NCBI RefSeq assembly: GCF_015752315.1
Contig: NZ_JADOVJ010000001.1
Location: 1,790,501 to 1,854,500 of the forward strand
Source: Nocardioides luteus
Lineage (GTDB): Bacteria; Actinomycetota; Actinomycetes; Propionibacteriales; Nocardioidaceae
Direction of reading: 5' to 3'
Length of the DNA: 64,000 nucleotides
The number at the start of each line of letters is the position of its first letter. The first letter of the stretch is position 1. The notes beneath the pieces are model-generated. The model did no database searches, was not told where the DNA came from, and was given only the letters and a program-made list of their open reading frames with translations. Shown here piece after piece: positions 32,689-41,769 of this stretch. The translations under genes were made by a program, and so were the position numbers.

Positions 32689-33533
32689 CGACCCGCCCCA
32701 CCATCGCGGTCACCGGCGCCACCGGCTTCGTCGGCGGTCACGTCGCCCGCGCGCTCGGCGGCTCCGGCGCCGCGCTCCGTCTCCTGGTCCGCGACACCGC
32801 CAGGGCTCCTGAGGTCCCCGGAGCCGAGGCGTTCGCGGTCACCTACGGCGACAGAGAGGCTGCGCTGGCGGCTCTTGACGGTGTTCAGACCGTGCTCATG
32901 GTCTCGGCCTCCGAATCGGCGGACCGCCTGGAGCAGCACCTCACCTTCGTCGACGCCGCCGCGGCGGCCGGGGTCGAGCACATCGTCTACACCTCCTTCT
33001 TCGGCGCCGCGCCGGACGCGATCTTCACGCTCGCGCGCGACCACTTCGCGACCGAGGAGCGGATCAAGACGAGCGGGATGGGCTACACCCTGCTGCGCGA
33101 CAACTTCTACCTCGACTTCCTGCCCTCCCTGGTCGGTGAGGACGGCGTCATCCGGGGTCCGGCCGGCAACGGCCGCTTCGCGCCGGTCGCACGGGCAGAC
33201 GTCGCACGCTCCGCCGTGGCGGCGCTCAGCGCGCCCCAGCGCCACCGCGGGCTCACCTACGACCTCACCGGGCCCGAGGCGCTCACCATGAGCGAGGTCG
33301 CCGACATCCTCTCCGAGCATCGTGGGCGTGAGGTGCGCTATCACGACGAGACGATCGAGGAGGCCTATGCCTCGCGTCGCCGATGGGAGGCGCCCGACTG
33401 GCAGTACGACGCCTGGGTCTCCACCTACACCGCCATCGCCGCAGGTGAGCTCGACGGAGTGAGCAGCGCCGTGGCGACCCTCACCGGGCGCGAGCCTCTC
33501 GCGCTTCGCGATTTCCTCGCGGCGAGCGAGTAG
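32685..33533 (+). CDS. NmrA-like NAD(P)-binding oxidoreductase (SDR, atypical)
   Basis: 282-aa protein with an N-terminal Rossmann motif TGATGFVGGH (residues 10-19) and an NmrA/quinone-reductase-2-like layout. There is no clear YxxxK pair. The nearest equivalents are atypical SDRs that act as NAD(P)H:quinone reductases or redox sensors. Coupled to the peroxiredoxin gene (ATGA). Confidence 0.8.
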   Translation: MTTRPTIAVTGATGFVGGHVARALGGSGAALRLLVRDTARAPEVPGAEAFAVTYGDREAALAALDGVQTVLMVSASESADRLEQHLTFVDAAAAAGVEHIVYTSFFGAAPDAIFTLARDHFATEERIKTSGMGYTLLRDNFYLDFLPSLVGEDGVIRGPAGNGRFAPVARADVARSAVAALSAPQRHRGLTYDLTGPEALTMSEVADILSEHRGREVRYHDETIEEAYASRRRWEAPDWQYDAWVSTYTAIAAGELDGVSSAVATLTGREPLALRDFLAASE

Positions 33534-33561
33534 GTCCCGGCGCCGGGCGAGTCCGGCGGTG

Positions 33562-34095
33562 TCATTCCTGGTGGCGGATCAGCCTGACCGATGCCATCGC
33601 CGCGACGTCGAGGCGATAGACGCGGCTGAATCCCTCCCCGTCGAGGCGGGCCAGGGTCGTGTCCATGTCAGCCCGCTGCTCCCGGATGGCAGCCTCGGGG
33701 ACGACGCGGCCCACCCGTGAGGCGTTGCGCGCCAGGCAGTCCTCGAGCGGGACGTCGAGGGCGAGGGCGACGATCTCGACCCCGGTCTTCTCGGCGAGCT
33801 CGAGGTTGCGACGGCGGGCGTGCGCGTGGACGTTGGTGGCGTCGATGACCGCGATCCGGCCGGCCTCCAGACGCGCCTGAGCGATGTAGCGGACGAGGTC
33901 GAAGGCCTGCGGCGTGACCGACTGGTCCTCCTCGGAGTCGGCGATGAGGGCGCGGCAGTGGTCGCTTGAGACGACCTCGTACGGACCGAAGATCCGCTTG
34001 GCGAAGGTCGACTTGCCCGAGCCCGACGGGCCGACGAGGAGGACCAGGCTGGGAGCGCCGATCGTGAGGGTGCCACCGGCAGGTACGTCGATCAC
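33562..34095 (-). CDS. P-loop kinase resembling the Pnkp polynucleotide-kinase module
   Basis: 177-aa ATPase. Walker A GPSGSGKST lies near residues 22-30. The body follows the bacterial Pnkp kinase pattern: VVSSDHCRALIADSEEDQSVTPQAFDLV, then IAVIDATNVHAHARRRNLELA and RNASRVGRVVP. It would transfer phosphate to a 5'-OH RNA/DNA end or a small molecule. It is a standalone kinase; the phosphatase and ligase modules of Pnkp are absent. GTG start at 34095. It is divergent from the STING-like locus, 93 bases away. Confidence 0.75.
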   Translation of the reverse strand: MIDVPAGGTLTIGAPSLVLLVGPSGSGKSTFAKRIFGPYEVVSSDHCRALIADSEEDQSVTPQAFDLVRYIAQARLEAGRIAVIDATNVHAHARRRNLELAEKTGVEIVALALDVPLEDCLARNASRVGRVVPEAAIREQRADMDTTLARLDGEGFSRVYRLDVAAMASVRLIRHQE

Positions 34096-34128
34096 GCGCC
34101 AACCGTACTGGGAGCATCGCGAAACCCC

Positions 34129-34157
34129 TTACGCGTCACCCGCGGCTCCTCTACGGT
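34129..34157 (+). promoter_or_regulatory. Probable promoter of the trypsin/STING-like operon
   Basis: TTACGC (34129-34134) and TACGGT (34152-34157) with a 17-base spacer, 31 bases before the TTG start. Confidence 0.4.
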
Positions 34158-34188
34158 TGCGTGGGTTCGATCCACGAGGAGGAGAGCG

Positions 34189-34521
34189 TTGGACTACACG
34201 CCGGTTCAGATCGGCACGTCGAGGATCCTGATCGAGTCGTCGGACGACGGCCCGGGCACAGCGGTCGGCGGGGTCACCGACGAGTTCGGCACCACCGAGA
34301 CCAGCAGCCGGATCGAGGACGCCTACGGCTCGCTCAAACGGGTACTCCAGGACGTCGCGGCGGACCTCGGCAGCGCGCTCGCGGCCTCGCCCGACGGGCC
34401 CAGCACGGTGTCGCTGGAGCTGGCGTTCTCGTTCACCAGCGGCGCCGACGTCTGGGTGATGAAGGCGCAGGGTCAGGGGTCGGTGAAGGCCACGCTGACC
34501 TGGGACTTCGACCGGTCGTGA
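34189..34521 (+). CDS. Trypsin-co-occurring domain protein (TRYPCO1 / CU044_2847-like)
   Basis: 110-aa protein with the pattern of small proteins that accompany trypsin-like proteases in bacterial conflict systems: an N-terminal strand pair (VQIGTSRILIESSDD), a central helix (SSRIEDAYGSLKRVLQDVAADLG), then strands with VSLELAFSFTSGADVWVMKAQGQGSVKATLTW. The start TTG 34189 has GAGGAGGAG upstream. It shares one base with the protease gene (TGATG), so the two are made together. It may regulate or be cleaved by the partner protease; this is inference. Family name assigned from pattern memory. Confidence 0.65.
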   Translation: MDYTPVQIGTSRILIESSDDGPGTAVGGVTDEFGTTETSSRIEDAYGSLKRVLQDVAADLGSALAASPDGPSTVSLELAFSFTSGADVWVMKAQGQGSVKATLTWDFDRS

Positions 34522-36143
34522 TGGAGGTCGGGGAGCTCCTCGCACAGGCGACCTGTGCCGTGCTGGCGGGTCCGGACGGACGTACGATCGGCACGGCCTG
34601 GCTGGGCACGGAGGAGGGTCATCTGCTGACCGCCGGCCACGTGGTGGCGCCGCTCGCCGCGCAGGGCGAGGTGTGGGTGAGGTTTCCCGACGCCGATGCC
34701 GACGAACGGGCGACGTTCGTGATCCCAGCGGTCCACGACAAGCCCGCCGCGCAGGACTTCGCGGTGCTGAGGCTCGACCGCCCGAACGGCCGGCGGCCGC
34801 TACCCTTCACCCTCGTCACGCAGGCCGACGGTCGGGTCCGCGCACGCGGCTACGGCGACAACCTCCGCAGTGCCCAGAGCGGCGGTACGGGCGTACTGAC
34901 ACCGGCCGGCAACTACCTGCGCACCAGCAGCTCGTGGGCCTACTACTTCCAGTACGAGACGACGACCCTGGCGGTCACCGGGTTCAGCGGCGCCGCGGTC
35001 TACAGCGATCTCGCCGGCGCGGTGATCGGCATCCAGGTCGAGGCCGAGGGCGGCCGCCAGGCGTTCGCGATGCCACTGGCCCGGATCGTCGACTACTGGG
35101 AGGAGATGGTCAGCGCCGCCGTGAGACCGACGCGCGGTCGCTGCGTACTGCTGCAGCCCAGCACGACCACCGAGGCTCAGCGCGACGTCGTCCGGGAGCG
35201 GATCCTGCGGCCGGTGCTCGAGCAGCTGAACCTCGCCCTGTACGTCTCGGAGCCCTCCGGGATGCGCGGTGAGGATCTCAAGGAGCTCGAGCTCGCCGAC
35301 GTCGTGGTCGCCGACATCACCGACGCCGATCCCGCCGTCGTCTACGAGCTCACCGTCGCCCAGGGCCTCGGCACCCCGGACGTCGTCATCCGGGACCGGA
35401 GCGCCGAGTCACCGGCCGGCCGCATCTTCGACGTGCTCGACCTGGACCTCGACGATGTCGAGGGGTCCCGGCGTACGGTCGAGCAGCGGTTGCTCGCGGT
35501 GAGATCGATCTTCGAGGCGCTGGGGGAGAACGCCACCGCGAACCCGGTGACCACCTTCTTCAAGGCACCCCTGACCCAGATCTCGGTGGCCAACGCCCTC
35601 GCTGCCGGATACGCCAGGAACTTCGTGCTCCCCGTCGCCAACGCGCTCCTGGAGATCAGCACCGGGCGAGGGCCGGGCGGGGTGACCGTGGACGGTGTCG
35701 AGCTGTCCGCCGAGCGGCTCCGGGACGCCACCGTGACCGTCGTGCTGCCGAAGCGGCTGGAGTGGTGCAGCGACGACTTCATCGACCTCGAGCTCGCCCA
35801 GCCGGGCCTGGTCGTCCCGGCGACCGTGTCCTACCCGGACTTCTCCCGGCCGCGGCCGATGAAGTGCCTACCGCTCGTCGATGGCGAGCCGGTGCGACTC
35901 CTCGACGTCTTCCCGACCACCCTGGCCGTCGTCGCCGAGTCGATCGACGAGCGCTTCGACGTCGACCCCCACCGGCGTACGAGCGACCACTGGGCTGCGC
36001 TGGAGCAGAAGGAGATCGACCGCTTCCAGAGCAAGCTCATCAAGCGCCTCCGCTCGGCCGGCGACCGCCGCGTCGGCCCCCGGTTCCTCCGCGACGTCGT
36101 CCGCGTCTCGACAGCCGCCGCGGTCTTCCCGGACCTGACCTGA
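34521..36143 (+). CDS. Trypsin-like protease / deoxyribosyltransferase-like / prokaryotic STING-like fusion
   Basis: 540-aa three-domain protein, no signal peptide. Residues 1-200: chymotrypsin-fold serine protease with His40 (LLTAGH), Asp79 (AAQDFAVL) and Ser156 (GFSGAAV in place of GDSGG). Residues 205-330: a nucleoside 2-deoxyribosyltransferase-like fold with ADVVVADITD and VVYELTVAQGLG (Glu276 the likely catalytic or relic residue). Residues 335-530: a region read as prokaryotic STING, with PLTQISVANALAAGYARNFVLP, the strand TVTVVLPKRL and DVFPTTLAVV. Known prokaryotic STINGs bind cyclic dinucleotides and oligomerise to activate attached effectors. Here ligand binding may activate proteolysis. 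No CD-NTase is in the window. Confidence 0.72.
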   Translation: MEVGELLAQATCAVLAGPDGRTIGTAWLGTEEGHLLTAGHVVAPLAAQGEVWVRFPDADADERATFVIPAVHDKPAAQDFAVLRLDRPNGRRPLPFTLVTQADGRVRARGYGDNLRSAQSGGTGVLTPAGNYLRTSSSWAYYFQYETTTLAVTGFSGAAVYSDLAGAVIGIQVEAEGGRQAFAMPLARIVDYWEEMVSAAVRPTRGRCVLLQPSTTTEAQRDVVRERILRPVLEQLNLALYVSEPSGMRGEDLKELELADVVVADITDADPAVVYELTVAQGLGTPDVVIRDRSAESPAGRIFDVLDLDLDDVEGSRRTVEQRLLAVRSIFEALGENATANPVTTFFKAPLTQISVANALAAGYARNFVLPVANALLEISTGRGPGGVTVDGVELSAERLRDATVTVVLPKRLEWCSDDFIDLELAQPGLVVPATVSYPDFSRPRPMKCLPLVDGEPVRLLDVFPTTLAVVAESIDERFDVDPHRRTSDHWAALEQKEIDRFQSKLIKRLRSAGDRRVGPRFLRDVVRVSTAAAVFPDLT

Positions 36144-36175
36144 TCCATCGGATGCTGCCGCGGCGGCCCGCCCGA

Positions 36176-37771
36176 TCATCCCTGGGCGGCCCGGTGTCGT
36201 GGCGATGCCTGGGTCATCCGTGCCAGCTCGCGCTTGAGGATCTTCCCGGTGGCGGTCATCGGCAGGCTGTCGACGAGCTCGACGATGCGCGGGTACTTGT
36301 ACGAGGCCATCTGCGCCTTGGACCAGGCGACGAGGTCGGCCGCGGTGAGGGTGGAACCCGGCTGGAGGATCACGAACGCCTTGATCTCCTCCCCGTGACT
36401 CTCGTGCGGTACGCCGATGACGGCGGCCAGGCTCACGTCCGGGTGGGTCACGAGGACCTCCTCGACCTCGCGGGGATAGACGTTGAAACCGCCTCTGATG
36501 ATGAGGTCCTTGGACCGGTCGACGATGTAGTAGAAGCCGTCCTCGTCGCGCCGGGCGAGGTCGCCGGTGCGGAACCAGCCGTCCTCGTCGATCACCTCGG
36601 CGGTCGCCTTCTCGCGTCGGTAGTAGCCCTTCATCACGTTGTGGCCCTTGATGGCGATCTCGCCGATCGCGTCGGGCGACCACTCGATCTCCGCCCAGGA
36701 GGCCGGGTCGATCAGCTTCATCGCGGCGCCGGGGATCGGCTTGCCGATGGAGCCGGGGCGCGGCGGCTCGCCGTACGGTGCGAACGATGCCACGGGGGAC
36801 GTCTCGGACAGGCCGTACCCCTCGGCCACCGTGACGCCGAGCCGCTTCTCGACCTCGCGGTGGATCTCGACCGGAAGCGCTGCGCCGCCGGAGACCGCCA
36901 TGCGGAGGTGCTTCGCCAGGGTTTCCACCTCGGGGTCGCCGTCCAGCGCACCGAGCAGCCCCCAGTACATCGTCGGCACCCCTGCGAAGACGGTCACCGA
37001 CTCCCTCAGCATCGTCTCGATGACAGGACCCGGCTCGAACCGGGGCAGCATCACGACGGTTCCGCCGAAGGCGAAGCCACCGTTCTGGATGACCGTCTGG
37101 CCGAAGGAGTGGAACAGCGGCAGCACGCAGAGGTAGGTGTCCGGCCGGGTCGCGTCGCACCTGAACAGGTCCTTGCTCGCCAGCGCGTTGTCGCGCATGT
37201 TGCGGTGGCGCAGCTCCGCACCCTTGGGCTGCCCGGTCGTGCCGGAGGTGTAGAGGATCACCGCGGTGTCGTCCTCGTCGGTGGCGACGGTCTCGAACGA
37301 GGACGGCTGACCGGCCACGGCCTGGGCGAAGGTGTCCGCGATCGGCGAGGACGCGGCCGGGTCGGCGGTGATGACGAAGAGCTCCCGGCACGCGTCGACC
37401 TGGTCGAACCCGGCCTTGGCCTCGGCGCCGATGGGCAGCTCCGCGGTGCCCTCGAAGGCGAACAGCACCTTCGCGTCGGAGTCGTCGAGGTGGTAGGCGA
37501 CCTCGCGCGCCTTGAGCAGCACGTTCAGCGGAACGACGACGGCACCCGCCTTGAGGATGCCGAAGTACACGATCGAGAAGTACGGCAGGTTCGGACACAT
37601 CAGGGCGACCTTGTCGCCGGGCGCGACCCCGCGTTCCACGAGCAGGTTCGCGACGTGGTTCGCCGCGGCGTCCACCTGGCTGTACGTCAGGCGCGTGGAG
37701 CCCAGAACCAGGGCGTCGCGGTCGGGATACGTGCGGGCCGATTCCTCGAGCAGGATCGACAGGTTCAGCAT
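36176..37771 (-). CDS. Acyl-CoA synthetase (long-chain/medium-chain AMP-binding ligase)
   Basis: 531-aa adenylate-forming ligase activating a carboxylic acid to its CoA thioester. P-loop YTSGTTGQPKG lies at 174-184, the adenylate motif YGLSETSP in the middle, GDLARRDEDGF and the C-terminal lysine region MTATGKILKREL. AGGAAG precedes ATG 37771. It is the distal gene of the minus-strand transcript 43212-36176 (permease, monooxygenase, esterase, amine oxidase, ligase), so it probably activates the acid produced by that pathway. Confidence 0.9.
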   Translation of the reverse strand: MLNLSILLEESARTYPDRDALVLGSTRLTYSQVDAAANHVANLLVERGVAPGDKVALMCPNLPYFSIVYFGILKAGAVVVPLNVLLKAREVAYHLDDSDAKVLFAFEGTAELPIGAEAKAGFDQVDACRELFVITADPAASSPIADTFAQAVAGQPSSFETVATDEDDTAVILYTSGTTGQPKGAELRHRNMRDNALASKDLFRCDATRPDTYLCVLPLFHSFGQTVIQNGGFAFGGTVVMLPRFEPGPVIETMLRESVTVFAGVPTMYWGLLGALDGDPEVETLAKHLRMAVSGGAALPVEIHREVEKRLGVTVAEGYGLSETSPVASFAPYGEPPRPGSIGKPIPGAAMKLIDPASWAEIEWSPDAIGEIAIKGHNVMKGYYRREKATAEVIDEDGWFRTGDLARRDEDGFYYIVDRSKDLIIRGGFNVYPREVEEVLVTHPDVSLAAVIGVPHESHGEEIKAFVILQPGSTLTAADLVAWSKAQMASYKYPRIVELVDSLPMTATGKILKRELARMTQASPRHRAAQG

Positions 37772-37806
37772 GGTGACTTCCTCGGTGGCTTCGTGTGGGA
37801 GTGGTG

Positions 37807-39171
37807 TCAGTGGGAGGAGAGGCTGGCCAGCACCTTGTGCGCGGCCTGCTCGCCGGAGGCGGCGGCGTCGGCCAGCGATGGCATGTCGAGGGCGTAGTCG
37901 CCGGCGAGATGGACCGGCCCGAGGTTCTGCTTGAGGGTCTCGAGCGACGCGCGGCCGCCGGGTCCCCAGAACGGCACGACCCGCGGGTGCCGACGGAGGA
38001 TGCCTGCGTCGACCTTGCCCTCGAGCTCCGGGTAGACCGCGAGCAGGTCCGCGGTGAACCGCGCGACGATCTCCTCGTCGGTGAGCTCGAAGAGCCTGTC
38101 GGCCTCGGCGCCGCCCGCGAAGCAGGCCAGCGCGCCGCCGGGCTTGCGGACGTCCCCGCGGCGTACGGCGGCGGCGTGGTTGAAGATCGCCTGGAACGAG
38201 CGACCCGGGGTCGAGACCGCGAGGAAGTCGTCCCAGCGCTGTGGCGTGCCGTCCTCGTGGGTGAAGAAGCCGACCACCACGTAGCGGCCGTAGTGGATCG
38301 ACTCGAAGGCTTTCCGGTACGCCGCCGGCAGCCCGGGCATGATCTTGACCGCGACGTCCGCGGGCACCGCCACGACCGCCCGGCGCGCCCGCAGACGGAC
38401 GGGCCCGTCCGCGTCCTGATAGTCGACGACCACGCCGTCATCGGTCCACTCCACGGTGCTCACCGGCGAGCTGAGCCGGATCCTGTCGCCGAGGTCCTCG
38501 GCGAGGATGTCGGTCAGCGTCTGGTTGCCGCCCTCCGGCAGCGTCAGGTTCGGCACCTTCTCCGGGTCGGTGAGCAGGATGCCCATGGAGAAGACGAACT
38601 GCCGGGCGGCGGTCTCCTCGGGCTCACAGCCCATCCACTGACCCGACCAGGACCGCACCATCTCGCGGGTGAGGTCGGAGGAGACGCCCCGCAGGACGAA
38701 GTCCGCGCGCCGGCGGTCGAGCTTGGCGCGTACGCGGTTGGCCCACCGGTTGTGCTCGCTCATCTCGAGGAACGGCACGTTCGCCAGGATCCGTGCGCCG
38801 ACCACGGCGAGGCCGTAGCGGTCGCGCCAGGTCATCTTCGACTTGAACATCAGGGCGAAGGGGTTGGACGTGTCGACCTGCTTGCCGCCGAGGTTCAGGG
38901 CGACCGATTTCCCCTCCAGGGTGCCGAGCGGGACCCGGTGTCGGTGGAGGGCGTCGATCAGCGGACCGGTGCCCTCGGTGAACTGGGTGCCGACGTTGAT
39001 CCAGTAGTCGCCCTTGCGGACGGTGTCGACGCGGCCGCCCGCACGATCGGACGCCTCGAGGACGACGACGTCATGGTCAGCCAGCGTGGTCGCGGCCATC
39101 AGGCCGGCCATGCCGGCGCCGATCACGACGACCTCATGGGTCTCCTCGCGGAGCTCGGGTGATGCGGACAT
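37807..39171 (-). CDS. Flavin monoamine oxidase family protein
   Basis: 454-aa FAD amine oxidase. The dinucleotide motif is VVVIGAGMAGLMAA (14-27), with EASDRAGGRVDT following and a C-terminal segment ending GPVHLAGDYALDMPSLADAAASGEQAA that holds the second FAD contact. Size matches bacterial monoamine and cyclohexylamine oxidases (about 50 kDa). It would deaminate a primary amine to aldehyde or ketone with H2O2 release. I use ATG 39171; a TTG at 39195 would overlap the upstream gene. Only 4 bases separate it from the esterase gene stop. Confidence 0.85.
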   Translation of the reverse strand: MSASPELREETHEVVVIGAGMAGLMAATTLADHDVVVLEASDRAGGRVDTVRKGDYWINVGTQFTEGTGPLIDALHRHRVPLGTLEGKSVALNLGGKQVDTSNPFALMFKSKMTWRDRYGLAVVGARILANVPFLEMSEHNRWANRVRAKLDRRRADFVLRGVSSDLTREMVRSWSGQWMGCEPEETAARQFVFSMGILLTDPEKVPNLTLPEGGNQTLTDILAEDLGDRIRLSSPVSTVEWTDDGVVVDYQDADGPVRLRARRAVVAVPADVAVKIMPGLPAAYRKAFESIHYGRYVVVGFFTHEDGTPQRWDDFLAVSTPGRSFQAIFNHAAAVRRGDVRKPGGALACFAGGAEADRLFELTDEEIVARFTADLLAVYPELEGKVDAGILRRHPRVVPFWGPGGRASLETLKQNLGPVHLAGDYALDMPSLADAAASGEQAAHKVLASLSSH

Positions 39172-39175
39172 GTCG

Positions 39176-40237
39176 TCAGCTCGCTTTCGTAGCAATGTGT
39201 TCGGTGCGGTCGAGTGCCGCCGAGACCGAGGCGACGAGTCGCTCGGTCGCCTTCCGGCAGCTCGGGCTGACCGCGGTGTAGGAGATGTAGCCGTGCACCA
39301 GACCTGCCTCGCGCGTGACCTCGACCGGTACGCCGGCCTCGAGCAGCGCGGTGGCGTAGGCCGTCCCGTCGTCGTGGAGCGGGTCGAACCCGGCCAGGTT
39401 GACGATCGCCGGCGGAAGCCCGGCCAGGCTGGAGGCCCGGTACGGCGAGACGCGCGGGTCCGCCGTGTCGGTCCCCTCCGGGAGATAGTTCTGGACGAAC
39501 CAGCCGACCTGCTTGGCCGACAGGGCGGGCGATCCGGCGAACTCGTCCTGCGACGGGCGGTGCTCCACGAGGTCGGTCACCGGCTGGATGAGCACCTGGG
39601 CCATGGGCTGCACGGCCTCGCCCCGCACCTGCTGCGACAGGACGGCGGCGATGTTGCCCCCGGCGCTCTCGCCCGCGACGACGATGCGGTGCGGATCGAC
39701 GCCCCAGTCCGCAGCGTGTGCGACGACGTACCGCCAGGCCACGACCGCGTCGTCCTGGGCGGCCGGAAACGGGGCGTCCGGCGCCAGGCGGTACTCGACC
39801 GAGACGACGTCGGCACCGGTGCCGTGCGCGAACATACGCGCCGGCGCGGTGTAGCTCGCGCGGCTGCCGATCACGAAGCCTCCGCCGTGGAAGAAGAGGA
39901 TCAGCCCTCGCGACGGGGTGCCGTTGCTGTAGCGGGTGAGCTGGACCTCGTCCGAGACCGCGATCTCCTCCTCGACCGCGCAGGGCTCGATACGGGACGC
40001 GAAGAGCATCAGGTCGCGCTCCGTCGTGGCCCGGGCCTCGGCTGCGGGAAGGTCGCTGTAGTCCGGTCCGGACTCCCCGAGCTTCATCAGCAGCGCGACA
40101 TCGGGCGCCATGGTCTCGCCCGCCGCGTTCGTGGCCGGCCTCGCCAGCATCCGCTGAAGACTCGCGGGCAGACGGCTCAGGAAGACGAGGAACGCCCGCT
40201 GGAGGCGCTGGCTCGAGGTGACGTGTTCCGTGCTCAT
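39176..40237 (-). CDS. Alpha/beta hydrolase, hormone-sensitive-lipase (family IV) esterase
   Basis: 353-aa cytoplasmic esterase. HGGG (117-120) forms the oxyanion hole; Ser191 (GESAGG), Asp285 (GFDPLHDDG) and His315 (LVHGY) are the triad. Family IV enzymes hydrolyse short acyl esters and some lactones. Placed directly after a Baeyer-Villiger-type monooxygenase gene and overlapping it (ATGA), it is the natural candidate to open the ester or lactone that enzyme makes. Confidence 0.9.
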   Translation of the reverse strand: MSTEHVTSSQRLQRAFLVFLSRLPASLQRMLARPATNAAGETMAPDVALLMKLGESGPDYSDLPAAEARATTERDLMLFASRIEPCAVEEEIAVSDEVQLTRYSNGTPSRGLILFFHGGGFVIGSRASYTAPARMFAHGTGADVVSVEYRLAPDAPFPAAQDDAVVAWRYVVAHAADWGVDPHRIVVAGESAGGNIAAVLSQQVRGEAVQPMAQVLIQPVTDLVEHRPSQDEFAGSPALSAKQVGWFVQNYLPEGTDTADPRVSPYRASSLAGLPPAIVNLAGFDPLHDDGTAYATALLEAGVPVEVTREAGLVHGYISYTAVSPSCRKATERLVASVSAALDRTEHIATKAS

Positions 40238-41754
40238 GAGGCCACCTCGACGCTGGTCAGGTGAGGGGTCGAGCGCTTCTCGGAGAACCGGATGTCCTCG
40301 TGGAGCAGCTTCCCCTTGAAGAGTCGGTTGTCCTTGACGAAGGTCGTGTGCATCTGCCAGGGGACACCGGTGCCCTGGCGCGGGAGCTCCGCCCGGGCCC
40401 GCTGCATGTAGCCGGCCGAGAGATCGAAGAGGTCCTGCTTGGGCATGCCCTCCGGCGCGACGGGCAGGGCGATGTCGTAGCCCTTCTCGTCCATCTCGCG
40501 GATCACCTCGATGGCGAGGGTGGCGACGTTGCGGATGCGGAGGGTCCAGGTCGCCTTGGTGAAGCCGAGCATCATCGCCCAGTTGGGCACGCCGGAGATC
40601 AGCGCGCCGCGGTACAGCACCTGGTCTGCGATCTTGATCGGGGCGCCGTCCACGGTCGGCTGGATGCCGCCCAGCATCTGCATGATCAGGCCGGTCGCCG
40701 TGACGATGACGTCGGCCTCGAGCGTCTTGCCGGACAACAGCTGGATGCCCTCGGGGACGAACCGCTCGATCTGGTCGGTCACGACGTCGGCGCTCCCGTT
40801 GCGGATCGCCTCGAAGAAGTCGCCGTCGGGCGTCGCGCAGAGGCGCTGCTCCCAGGGGTTGTACGGCGGTGCGAAGTGGGAGTCGACGTCGAACCCCTTC
40901 GGCAGCTCCTTGACGGTCATGCTGCGCAGCAGCTTGCGCCCGAAGTTCGGGAACTTCACCAGAACCGTCACGAGGAAGTGGTCGCGCCAGATGTTCTTGA
41001 ACCGCGTGAGGCGGTAGCCGAGCTTCTTGCCGAAGACCTTCAGCAGGAACTGGGCGATCTTGTCCACCTGGGGCATCGACGCGACGTAGCTCGGGGTGCG
41101 CTGGAGCATGGTGACGTGGGCGGCTGCGCCATCGCCGGTCAGCATCGCGGGGAGCATCGTCACGGCGGTCGCACCGCTGCCGATGATGACCACGCGCTTG
41201 CCGCTGTAGTCGTAGTCCTCGGGCCAGTGCTGCGGGTGGAGGATGTCGCCCCGGAAGTCCTCGCGGCCCTCGAACCGTGGCTCGAAGCCCTCGTCGTAGT
41301 TGTAGTAGCCGGTGCCGCTGAAGACGAACCTGGCCCGGACGACCTTCTCGGACTCGTTGCCCGCCTCGTCGGTCACGGTGACGTGCAGGGTCCATTCCGC
41401 GTCCTCGCTGGACCAGTCGGCAGCGGTGACCTTGTGACCCAGGCGAAGGCTCTTGTCCAAACCGAACTCGTCGACGGTTTCCCGGATGTACCCGCGGATC
41501 AGGTCGCCGCCAGCGATCGCCTCCTTGTGCAGCCACGGCTTGAAGTCGTAGCCGTAGGTGTGCACCGAGTCGTCGGAGCGGATGCCCGGGTAGCGGAACA
41601 GGTCCCAGGTGCCGCCGACCGAGGCGCGGGCCTCGAGCAGGAGGAAGTCCTTGTCGGGGAACGCCTCCGTCAGGTGCTTCGCCACGCCGATGCCGGAGAG
41701 GCCGGCGCCGATGACGACGATGTCGGCGTACTCCGTCGCGATGGTCTGGTTCAT
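40234..41754 (-). CDS. Flavin-containing Baeyer-Villiger-type monooxygenase (EtaA-like)
   Basis: 506-aa class B flavoprotein monooxygenase. FAD motif GAGLSG (17-22), the BVMO fingerprint FRGDILHPQHWP (167-178) and the NADPH motif GSGATA (192-197) are all intact. It inserts oxygen next to a ketone to form an ester or lactone; the closest group known to me is EtaA/EthA of mycobacteria, which accepts aliphatic and some cyclic ketones. Start ATG 41754. Second gene of the permease-led transcript, coupled to the esterase. Confidence 0.9.
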   Translation of the reverse strand: MNQTIATEYADIVVIGAGLSGIGVAKHLTEAFPDKDFLLLEARASVGGTWDLFRYPGIRSDDSVHTYGYDFKPWLHKEAIAGGDLIRGYIRETVDEFGLDKSLRLGHKVTAADWSSEDAEWTLHVTVTDEAGNESEKVVRARFVFSGTGYYNYDEGFEPRFEGREDFRGDILHPQHWPEDYDYSGKRVVIIGSGATAVTMLPAMLTGDGAAAHVTMLQRTPSYVASMPQVDKIAQFLLKVFGKKLGYRLTRFKNIWRDHFLVTVLVKFPNFGRKLLRSMTVKELPKGFDVDSHFAPPYNPWEQRLCATPDGDFFEAIRNGSADVVTDQIERFVPEGIQLLSGKTLEADVIVTATGLIMQMLGGIQPTVDGAPIKIADQVLYRGALISGVPNWAMMLGFTKATWTLRIRNVATLAIEVIREMDEKGYDIALPVAPEGMPKQDLFDLSAGYMQRARAELPRQGTGVPWQMHTTFVKDNRLFKGKLLHEDIRFSEKRSTPHLTSVEVAS

Positions 41755-41769
41755 TGCTGCACTTCCTTC

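Noticed and set aside
33562..34095. The kinase gene as a CD-NTase partner of the STING-like protein
   Set aside because: It has a Walker A P-loop and Pnkp kinase motifs, not the GS-x-D-x-D nucleotidyltransferase core.
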